DNA of 64,000 bases from Polyangiaceae bacterium (GTDB lineage: Bacteria > Myxococcota_A > Polyangia > Polyangiales > Polyangiaceae): positions 868,001-932,000 of the forward strand of contig JABTUA010000003.1 of the NCBI GenBank assembly GCA_015075635.1, in the 5' to 3' direction. Positions 17,301 through 25,148 of this stretch are shown here, one piece after another; position 1 is the stretch's first letter, and each line of letters starts with the position of its first letter. Both the position numbers and the translations under genes were made by a program. The notes beneath the pieces were generated by a model, which made no database searches, was not told where the DNA came from, and worked only from the letters and a program-made list of their open reading frames with translations.

Positions 17301-18709
17301 GCGTGTCGCGCTGCGTCTCCACGACGACGGCAAGCACGAAGATGGCCGTGTCGGAGATGGCATCTTCGGAGTGCCGTTCCACCAGACCAGCCTCCCGGGC
17401 ATGTACGCGGTTCGGCTCTTCGCCACCTGCGCAGTGGAGCCGGGCGACGCTCGAGTCGTTCGAGAGCGGCAGCAGGCGTTCGTGCTGGCGCGGCTGCCGG
17501 ATCTCGACGCCGACGGCCTCCCGGATCGCTGGCAGCTCCGCTACGGGCCAGCGGTGGAAGCGGACTCGGACGTGGACCGGGATGGCCTGACAGCGGCCGG
17601 CGAGTTCCAGGCCGCAACGAACCCGCCCCTCAGCGACACTGACGGCGGCGGTGAAGCGGATGGGTCCGAGGTCGCAGCGGGCAGGATCCGCGCGATCCGT
17701 CCGACGACGCGATTGACTCGCCGGTCGTTGACCCACGAGCAGGGAACGGGTGGTGTTCCTTCCCGCGGGCATGGGCGCGGCGGAGACCGCCCTGACCGTC
17801 GAGCGTGCCGGGGACGAGCGTGGCCCCTTCGTTCCGGTCCTTGGCGCTCGAGATGGAGAGTCGCCGTTCGTGGTGGTCCCCGCGCCGAACGGTCAGCGCG
17901 TCTGCTATCGCATGCGCGCCGAGCGTGGACCCGTGATCAGCGGCTGGTCGGACGTCGAGTGCGCGACGCCCAACGTCGATCCGGTCCCGCCGGTCGTGCG
18001 CGTCACGAGCGGCCGGGTAGTGTCTCGAACCCGCGACGTGAGCCTGGAGCTCGAGCTCGAGGATCCCAGCTCGGCTACCCACGTCCACCTGACCGTCGAG
18101 CTCGGAACCGTGGTCTCCGGCGTGGTCGAGCTGCGCTACTCGTTCGCCGGCACGCCCATCGACAGCGTGGCGTGGCAACCGGCGGTAGCCCACTTGGACC
18201 TCCGCCTACCAGACGTCCCGGCAGGAGAGATCCACGTGCAAGCGCGCGACCTCGCCGGAAACGTCAGCAAGGTAGTGAGGATCGGGTTCCGCCGCTTGCT
18301 CGACAGCCGCGTCGATCGGGCGATCGCCGACGAGGAACGCGCCGAAGACCAGCTCGATGCCGGCGATCTTGCTGCAGCCAAGGCAGAGATCGTGGCCTCG
18401 CTGCTGAAGCTCGACGAAGCCGTGTTGGCCTCCCTCGCGCGGCTGTCCCAGTCGAAAGGCGCGAACCTGGACGAGGTGCACGTGCTCACGAGACTGGTGA
18501 AGGTGAAGACGCTGAAGCTGACCTGTGTCGCGCTGCTGAAGGCAAAGACCCTTCACCTCGCCAACCAGCGACTCCAGGAGGCGCTCGCCCTCGAGCTCGA
18601 GCTCGCCGAGTTTGCCGAGGAGCGGGGCTGCCGCTGTGAGACGTTGGGCGTGTCTCGGCACCGCAACCGCGCTCGCGTGCCTGAGCTGCGGCGAATCGGC
18701 CGACAGTAA
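14386..18709 (+). pseudogene. Secreted metallopeptidase/VWA-domain protein, frameshifted
   Basis: A single long coding signal runs through at least nine changes of frame (near 14530, 15545, 15740, 15990, 16600, 16860, 16950, 17290 and 17730). The first frame starts at ATG 14386 and encodes a signal peptide (VLAAVIVLMVALAPSRALG). Next comes a zinc-protease-like block, STHEYFHALQ (HExxH) with ISEGLTSSVEH downstream. A von Willebrand A domain follows at about 16170-16560 (VVLALDRSGSM, the DxSGS metal site). Then come a DxDxDG-type segment (LPDLDADGLPD, about 17500), fibronectin-like beta sheets, and a coiled-coil tail to about 18640. Either the gene is decaying or the consensus here carries many single-base errors. 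The last frame stays open to 18709, but the true end probably lies near 18638. Confidence 0.75.
14393..14424 (+). repeat. Octanucleotide tandem repeat (AGCCGCAG x4) after a start codon
   Basis: Four perfect copies of an 8-bp unit begin seven bases after the A of ATG 14386 and end just before the signal-peptide codons. Because eight is not a multiple of three, each gain or loss of a unit would change the frame feeding the signal peptide. A second ATG at 14390 opens another frame that ends after 23 codons at 14461. Confidence 0.9.
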
Positions 18710-19943
18710 CGGCGATGGCGGAACTGGCGGCGCGCCGCCGAGTTGCTTCGATCTGGTGTTGACACCGGCGGTGCTGGTGAGCCTGGCCGTTGGCACTGGG
18801 TTTCGGACGCGCTCCCTGCCGCGCTCTTCTCCAGCCCCGGCGGCCTGAGCGTCGCATGGGTCGCGTATCGCTTCCAGCCGGAAGGGAAGACAGGCAAGTA
18901 TACCTCGGAAGCGACGGAGCAACTCGTACTTCACGACCGTCGCTCCTGACGGTGCCGTATCGCATGAGACCTACGCGCTGCTGCCTGACAGCGCCCTGTT
19001 CCCCGAGGGCGAGATCAGCTCGGTCGCCGCGAGTCCCGACGGAACACTCGCGGTGGGATACGGGTTCCGAGAGGCAGGGATCTGGCGTCAAGAGGTAGCC
19101 TTGCTTCGAGCTGGTGAGGGCGAGCCCTTCGCGCGCGTGAAACTCCCGACCGCAAGCGCGGCAGACGACGTGGGCTTCCAAACGCACGCCGCCTGGGATG
19201 GCGAAGCGTTCGCGATGCACGCCTACGGCATCCCGCCGCAGTTCAGCCTGTTCGTGGCGAGGGTCAGCGCCGAAGGAGAGTTGCTGCTCCCGTTCACGCG
19301 CTACGGGGAGACCGTCAACGTCGGCTACGGCCCGCTGGGGCACAAGACGGCTACCAGCGCGGAGAGCGGGCGGAGCTATGTCCTCGATGGTGGGTACTCG
19401 GTCTTGCTGAGTGGGCACCTCCGCGATGGTGACCGGCTGCCCGGAACCGAGGGCGGCGCGAAGGTGGTCGACATCGAAGACGTCTTCGTGGGTGGCACGA
19501 CTCCCGTGGCGGTTGCGGCGGACCCGACGGGCGCGTGGCTTTCGGCCAAAGCGGGAGGTGCTGAGCTGGCCATCCCCGTTCAGCGCACGAACCTGGACGG
19601 CGCTCCGCAAGGTCCACCGCTCTTGCTCGACCCATTCGTTGGCGGCGGGATCGTGAGTATGGCGATGCTCCCGCTGTCAGATTCGTTGGTCTTGTTGCTG
19701 GGGTCGGGGACCAACATTCATCGACAAGATCTCGCGGGCGGCAAGCTGAGCAAGCCCGTGGCGCTTCTCGACGGGACCAAGTGGGGGGACATCGACATCC
19801 GCCAGATGTCCGCCGTCCAGTGGAACGGCGAGACCTGGCTCACTTATCACCAGGCATCGTACGCGATCCACGTCCGTCTGCTGAAGGCCACGCCAGGATG
19901 CGTGTACGTCGCCGAGCCGCCCGGCTTGCCCGACGGGACTTGA
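18636..19943 (+). pseudogene. Beta-propeller-like lipoprotein, frameshifted
   Basis: A GTG at 18636 begins a lipoprotein signal (ATALACLSC) and a Gly/Ser linker (SNGDGGTGGAPPSC). Coding then moves from frame 3 to frame 2 near 18780 (ALFSSPGGLSVAWVAYRF) and back near 18915 (NSYFTTVAPDGAVSHETY). From there it is continuous to TGA at 19941-19943. The mature protein is beta-rich with repeated blade-like units, for example SSVAASPDGTLAVGYGF and TPVAVAADPTGAWLSA, suggesting a secreted propeller. It lies head-to-tail after the VWA pseudogene, overlapping its last open frame, and shares the same local burst of frame changes. Function not recognised. Confidence 0.65.
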
Positions 19944-20095
19944 CCGATTGCACGCCTTTCGCCGCGGGTGTTCGTCGATGCGACGCGCCCCAACTCGGAG
20001 CGACGCGAGGGAAGCGATGCGCCGGAAAAGACCGGCAGAGGTCCGGTCGAGACGTCCCACGCCGCTCGGGCGGTCGTTGCGGGCGCTGCCCGCGC

Positions 20096-20198
20096 TATGT
20101 CAGCGCGCCCTCACTTGCATGCTTCGTAGCAGCAGGCCCGGGGCTCGCTGGAGCGCTCGGTCTTGGTGCGCTTGGAGCTGAACGCGGCGTTCGGCGTG
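20096..20198. repeat. 103-bp direct repeat, right copy
   Basis: This copy matches 14137-14239 at 102 of 103 positions. Here it forms the natural 3' end of the intact lipoprotein gene at 20111-20794 plus the 15 bases after its stop. The two copies are 5,959 bp apart in the same orientation. Confidence 0.95.
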
Positions 20199-20794
20199 GC
20201 CTTGCGGCGCCCTTTCGCGGGCGTCTTCTTCAGGCCCATCGGGCACTCGGCGAACGGCGGCGGCGCCGCGTGGGAGATCGAGGTCGGGGCCTCGAAGCAG
20301 AACAACGGCTCCGCGTTCTGGCAGGGGACCGGGGGGGAGGCTGACGGGACCTTGGCGCACCAGGCGTAGCAGCACTGCCTCACGCTGGCTTCGAGCGAGG
20401 GATCGCGCTTGGCGCCTTTGGGCGGCGCCTCGAACGCCCCGGCCTCCCTGGCCTCCGGGCGCCGCGGCAGCTTGTCTGGGCAGCTCTTGGCGCCGAGCTC
20501 CGAGAGCGCGATGCACAGGGCCTCGCGCGTCAGATCGCGACCGTTGCACTTGACCGCCGGCGCTCCCGACTTCGCCTTGGCGGGTGCTTGGTCCAGGTCT
20601 TCGACGGACTCGTCCTTGCTCTTGGCCTTCGGCTTCGGCTGCTCCTCGGGTTCGGGCTCTCTTCGGGCCGCTTCCTTCGGCTCCCACTCGAGCCACTCGC
20701 CCTCCGGTGGTGGGTTGACCCGGCGCTCCGAGGTGCAGGCGAGCGCCACGAGCAAGAGCCCCGAGCTCCATCGACTGGCGCTGCTCTGCCTCAC
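20111..20794 (-). CDS. Lys/Pro-rich Cys-containing lipoprotein
   Basis: A 227-residue lipoprotein. The GTG at 20794 is chosen because it places the lipobox LLLVALAC at the N-terminus (Cys 20); an ATG at 20842 would extend it by 16 charged residues. Residues 25-85 are a charged Pro/Glu/Lys-rich tether of the kind used to span the periplasm or peptidoglycan. The rest is a compact domain with paired cysteines (QCCYAWCAKVP, CQNAEPLFCFEAP, ACCYEAC) suited to disulfides. The function is not recognised. Its 3' end is duplicated at 14137-14239. The original neighbour downstream was probably the RNase HII-like gene. Confidence 0.75.
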   Translation of the reverse strand: MRQSSASRWSSGLLLVALACTSERRVNPPPEGEWLEWEPKEAARREPEPEEQPKPKAKSKDESVEDLDQAPAKAKSGAPAVKCNGRDLTREALCIALSELGAKSCPDKLPRRPEAREAGAFEAPPKGAKRDPSLEASVRQCCYAWCAKVPSASPPVPCQNAEPLFCFEAPTSISHAAPPPFAECPMGLKKTPAKGRRKATPNAAFSSKRTKTERSSEPRACCYEACK

Positions 20795-20904
20795 ACCTCG
20801 GGCCACGTCTCGGACTCTCTCGCGACAATCGCAGCAAATCAACCGGGTGCTGATCTTCCCACGTCATCCGGCGCTCGCGATCCCCGGCAAGGGCGCGACC
20901 GCCC

Positions 20905-21240
20905 GCGGGCGCCGAGGTTCTTCCTGACTGGGTCCAGCGCGCGGAAGCTCCGACGGGAGCAAGCCAACCTCCTGCCGGGCCGGGTCAACACCTACAGTTT
21001 GGGACCGCTCACGCTGAGCGAGATCGGGGATGATCTCGACGAGTAGCGCTTGCTCTCCACAAGGGCGCTGCCGGACATCTACGCGACGCGCGACGAGCTC
21101 GAGCGGAAGAAGACCTTGCGCTCCTACGTCTCGAGTTACTCGAGGGAAGAGGTGCAAGCCGAAGCGCTGACGCGCAACGTGGAAGGCTTCGCGCGCTTTC
21201 TGCGAGTTGCCGCGGTCGACTCGGGGCACTTCTTGGACCC
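20905..21240 (+). pseudogene. AAA_14/DUF4143-type ATPase remnant
   Basis: One frame reads RFFLTGSSARKLRREQANLL, then GRVNTYSLGPLTLSEIGDDLDE, an in-frame TAG at 21044-21046, then RALPDIYATRDELERKKTLRSYV and REEVQAEALTRNVEGFARFL. These are the family's conserved blocks in the right order: the sensor strand FLTGSS, the sugar-loop GR..Y.L.PLT and the EVQAEALTRN helix. The N-terminal Walker A and B motifs and the C-terminal DUF4143 part are missing. The fragment is cut on both sides: by the lipoprotein gene's upstream region on the left and by the PPC fragment on the right. It occupies the gap between those genes. Confidence 0.8.
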
Positions 21241-21285
21241 AAATCGCCGGCCGCCGTTCCGCGCTCGACGGTCCAGCGTTTCTTC

Positions 21286-21525
21286 GTCACAGGCCCTGTC
21301 CTGGTAGAAACGGACCTCGAACTGCGCGTTTCCCGTGCCTTGCACGAGGGAAGCTTGAAGATCGACTTCGTCCCCGGCGGCCGCCTTCTCGTTCACGACG
21401 AAGAAGTCCTCCTCCGTGGTACAGAGCTGACCCTCGATCGGGCGGTGGGAGTTCGAGTCCGCCGCGATGAGATTCGCCGCCGCGCTGTTGCCCAGGAGAT
21501 TCAGCTTCGTCGGGTCGTTGGGCTC
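21286..21525 (-). pseudogene. PPC-domain fragment, paralogous to 22666-22899
   Basis: The reverse strand encodes EPNDPTKLNLLGNSAAANLI, then CTTEEDFFVVNEKAAAGDEV and NAQFEVRFYQD. This nearly repeats the pre-peptidase C-terminal (PPC-like) domain of the neighbouring metallopeptidase. The two copies differ by substitutions and by a net six-base in-frame length difference, so this looks like the remnant of a diverged paralogue rather than a recent copy. It has no start and runs into unrelated sequence at both ends. Its upstream edge coincides with the end of the RCC1 gene. Confidence 0.8.
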
Positions 21526-22405
21526 ACCTGGCCGGTGGAGTGGACTGTCCGTGCAAGTTGCCGCCCCAGCACGCCACGCTGCCGTCCGCGCGGACTGCGC
21601 AGGCGTGATCCAGGCCGATGTCCATCTGCACGAAGCGACCGGAGGGCGGCTGGCGAAGCTGCGGGTAGCGCCCCGTACACTCGAGGGTCCCGTCGCGGTG
21701 GATGACACAAGTGGAAGTATCCCCGCAGTGGACCTCTTGGGCGATCTGATTGTGGAGGTGGCCGAAGGTGTCCGGCGCACCCCAGCAGGCCACGACGTCG
21801 TCCACGTTGCGCGCGCACGAGTGCTGCGTCCCGCTCGCAACGGAGACGAAAGCGCCGGGGGGCGGCGTCGCTTGCCCGTCGCCGTTCAGCCCCCAGCAGG
21901 CCAGCGTGCCGTCTCGCCGGATGGCACAAGCATGTGTCCCCGAGAGCGCGACCTCGCGGAACTTGCCCTGCGGCGGATCCGTCATCCCGTAGCTCGGCTC
22001 GCCCCAGCAGGCGAGCGCGCCGTCGAGTCGAACGGCGCAGGCGTTCCCGCCCCACACGGAGACGCGCGAATACCGTCCCGCCGGGAACGCGCCGACCCCC
22101 ATCAGCTCTTCCTTGGGCCAGCAGGTGAGCGTCCCGTCGCGCTCGAGCCCGCAGGCCGAGGTCGACACGTCCACGTCGGCAAACACCTTGTCCGGAATGA
22201 TGTCGCTGATCGGCATGATGTTGCCCCAGCAGCTCAGGTGCCCGGCTGCGTCCAGCAAGCACGATTTTCCGGCGCCCGCTGACACCCGCGGGTAGCCCGA
22301 GTACGGGGGCCCGGAGTCCACACGCCCGTCGTCGATGGGGCTGCGGCTGCACGCGACTCCGGCCGCTGCCAGCAGGCACACGAGAATGGTCCTGGATGCC
22401 ATCAT
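21524..22405 (-). CDS. RCC1-repeat lipoprotein, probably 3'-truncated
   Basis: A 293-residue lipoprotein. Its ATG at 22405 overlaps the metallopeptidase stop (ATGA), and a lipobox LLAAAGVAC puts Cys at residue 19. The mature part is about seven RCC1/BLIP-II-like blades of 35-45 residues, each with a core like HACAIRRDGTLACWG. The last blade stops at CWGGNLHGQSTPPAR exactly where the PPC fragment begins; family members normally continue with another blade after this Pro-Pro, so the 3' end seems to have been replaced. Such propellers bind proteins or ligands at the cell surface. Translational coupling suggests it works with the peptidase. Confidence 0.82.
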   Translation of the reverse strand: MMASRTILVCLLAAAGVACSRSPIDDGRVDSGPPYSGYPRVSAGAGKSCLLDAAGHLSCWGNIMPISDIIPDKVFADVDVSTSACGLERDGTLTCWPKEELMGVGAFPAGRYSRVSVWGGNACAVRLDGALACWGEPSYGMTDPPQGKFREVALSGTHACAIRRDGTLACWGLNGDGQATPPPGAFVSVASGTQHSCARNVDDVVACWGAPDTFGHLHNQIAQEVHCGDTSTCVIHRDGTLECTGRYPQLRQPPSGRFVQMDIGLDHACAVRADGSVACWGGNLHGQSTPPAR

Positions 22406-24982
22406 TCGACTCCTTTGTTCCCCGGAGCGCGGGACTTGTACTTGACTGTCAGCTTGTATTTCGACTTGCAGGTGCCGCCGGGCTTCATGCGGATCCCCAC
22501 GAACAGGCGCCGGTACTTGGGGTCGGGGCACGGGGCCGTGCAGCCGCCTCCACCGGGAATGGAGAAGGTAAAGGTGTCGGATTGCAGGGCCTGTTCTGGA
22601 GGCGTGTTCAGCGGTGGGTAGACCTGCCGGCTCGGTGCGCAGGTCTGGATCTGCCCTTCTTCGAAGTCACAGGCCTTGTCCTGGTAGAAACGGACCTCGA
22701 ACTGCGCGTTTCCGCCCGTGAGTTCCGCCTGAAAATCGACTTCGTCCCCGGCAGCCGCCTTCTCGTTCACGACGAAGAAGTCCTCCTCGGTGGTACAGAG
22801 CCCTCCCTCGATCGGGCGGTGGAAGTTCGAGCCCGCCGCGATGAGATTCGCGGCCGCGCTGTTGCCCAGGAGATTCAGCTTCGTCGGGTCGTTGGGCTCC
22901 AGCTCGCTGCCCCGGCCGAAGCCGTACTCACCGAAGGCACGTCGCACCTTCTCGTCGATCTCCAGGCTGGTCGCGGGCCACTCGGTCTTCGCGAGCTGTT
23001 TGGCGTTGCCGGCCAGGATCTCGATGAAGTCATGGAAGGTCTTGGCGTGATTCTTCGAGTCGATCAGGGTGTAGAGCAAGAGCCTCCTCAGCCGCTCGAA
23101 TCCCACCCGCTCCTTGTCCTTCTGCGGCACGCCCACTGGGTCGTACAGGGCGTCCTTCGGGCTCCCGCCGGCCGTCTCTGCGACGTTCGTCTTGGCCCAG
23201 GAGTGGCCACCCGTCACCAGCAGCCGGCAGACCGCCCCGACGAGCGTGCTCTTCTCCTCGTAGTCGTCATCGGTCGGCCGTAGGCCGGACCAGTGGGAGA
23301 AGCGGAACGGCTTGACCGGCCAGTCCGTGGGCGAGCTCTCCTTGGGGTTGAAGAGGTTCGGGTACCCAGGCTTCGTGAGATTCAACGCGTCCTTGTAACT
23401 GCCTGCCCAGAACGAGAACTCGGGGTGGCCCATGACCGGGTCGCTGTAGCCGAGGTGCGGCGGGTGGTTGACCGGATCGGCCTCCCACTCGTCCTTCATG
23501 TCGCGCAGCGCGGCTGCCGCGAAGCAGTCGGCGATGCCCTCGCCGATGGACTTCTCCTCGGTCTGGTTCGCTGCGTGAGGAAGAGTGTCGCGGTACACGG
23601 AATGACCGAACTCGTGGGCGAGCACCATCGGGTCGGCAGCGGTCTTGAAGTGCGGGCCACCGCTCATGACGAAGATGACGCCGTTCTCGTCTCCCATCGG
23701 CGTCTTCAGCTTGCTGAAGGCAGCCCCCACGGTTGCTCCGCCAGGGTCCTTGGTCGTGCGCCAGGCAACGAACCTCGCCGGCTGGCCGCTGCCCTCGCGG
23801 GTGGCGTAGCCGGCCTTCTTGAAGAACCGCAGCGTGCGCTCGCCCCAATAGTGGATGTTCACGGCTTCCGGCACGAGCGGATCGGTCCCGACCCAGACGT
23901 TGTCGTCGTCGATGAAGGTCCTGCCCGCGTCGAATCCCGGCCCGACCGTCGGGTCATCGCGGAACGTCACGATGTCGTTCGCGTTCACCATGCGATCCCC
24001 GAGCCACTCGTTGCACGAGACCATCGCGAAGAACGACGGAGAGTGGAGCGGGAAGTGCGTCGTCGAGAAGCGTCGCAAGATCAGATCGGTGTCCGGCCCC
24101 TGTCCATCCTCAGCTCCGCACATCACGGCCTGCATGATCGCTTCGCCGACGAACAGACTGGGAGTGGCGAGCTCGTGTGGCACGAGTCCCACGTGAAGAG
24201 TCGGGATCTTGCCGAAGGGGATGACCTCCACCGGCTCTCCCGTCGCTGCGTCCACCAGGACTTCCGCCAGCTCTCGCTGCACGGCGTCGTTGGTGACGAC
24301 CCGGACGGAATAGGCGATGCGGTCGTTGCCCCGTCGAACCTCTGACGCGCGGCGCGCTCCGCTGATGAACCCGGGGAGTCGTAGGACGACCAAGGGGACC
24401 GGATCGTCGGGAGCGAGGACCGGAACCGCGACCTGATCGGCCAGGGCCGACAGCGCGGTCTCGATGGCTTCGGCCGGCGCGATCTCCACCTCGGGCGGCT
24501 CCAGATCGGGTTGGAAGGTGCTGACCACCCTGCTGATTGCAGTGCCGCTCGCGTCCAGGTGGATGGACACGCGGCCGCCGCGCACCACGGCGGTGACTCC
24601 TCGCGTGAAGCGTTGCTCGAACGCCATCACCCGTCGCCGCAGATCGCCGTCCAGCGGCTCGAGCAGGTCGCGGGCGGGCTCGACCCCGAGGAGCGCCGAG
24701 AGCTCGGCGCTGGCGGCGAAGTGGCGGATCAGGCGCGCCCGCTCCGCGTAGAGGCGCGTGGCGATCGCGGGAGGGATGGGACGCGCCGCGGCTCGCCCGA
24801 GCCACAGGCTCGCCCACCGGCTCAGCCCAGGGATGGGAACCGGCGGCTCCCACTCGATGGTGCGGACGTTGTCACCCGTCTGATCTGCCGTGGCGGGGGG
24901 GGGGGGTAGCGGACGCCGGGCGCACGGCCAGGAGCGGGACGAACAGACCAGCGCCAACCCACGCCCAACGTCCATGCTTCAT
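22402..24982 (-). CDS. Secreted zinc metallopeptidase (M4/M36-like) with PPC domain; signal peptide out of frame
   Basis: The main frame encodes about 850 residues: a pro-region, then a gluzincin-type catalytic domain with HEFGH at 23602-23616 and a downstream GEGIADCF supplying the third zinc ligand, preceded by NIHYWGERT as in thermolysin relatives. A PPC-like domain (EPNDPTKLNL, coded by 22666-22899) and a basic C-terminal beta domain follow. The open main frame starts at ATG 24975 without a signal peptide. In the next frame, ATG 24982 encodes MKHGRWAWVGAGLF and continues as a typical signal peptide ending in RPASA. The two frames meet in a run of 12 C (coding strand); 11 C would fuse them perfectly. 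Either this is a phase-off state or a consensus error. Confidence 0.8.
22666..22899. repeat. PPC-domain coding repeat, intact copy
   Basis: This internal part of the metallopeptidase gene is closely similar to 21286-21525, with a net six-base in-frame length difference near the middle. The two copies flank the RCC1 gene in direct orientation. Confidence 0.85.
24895..24906. repeat. Mononucleotide run of 12 G (C on the coding strand)
   Basis: This is the longest homopolymer I noticed in the window. It lies at the C-terminal end of the metallopeptidase signal peptide and is the exact point where the signal-peptide frame and the enzyme frame diverge by one base. Confidence 0.95.
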
Positions 24983-25148
24983 CGCCGCCTCCGATGTCAA
25001 TCCGCCCTGGAGTGGGAGTGTAGCGCCCGAGCTGGCTCTCGATCCATGTGCGAATTCGCACACGCTGTGGTCGGCTGTGGCAGCTACCGCGTTTCTCGCT
25101 CGCAGAGGCGCTCTCCGGAGCTGTGATCGGCGACCGACTCGCGGGGCC

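Noticed and set aside
24822..24975. ATG at 24975 as the real start of the metallopeptidase
   Set aside because: It gives a basic Pro-rich start without a signal peptide, whereas the overlapping frame from 24982 has a perfect one; the poly-C run explains the discrepancy better.
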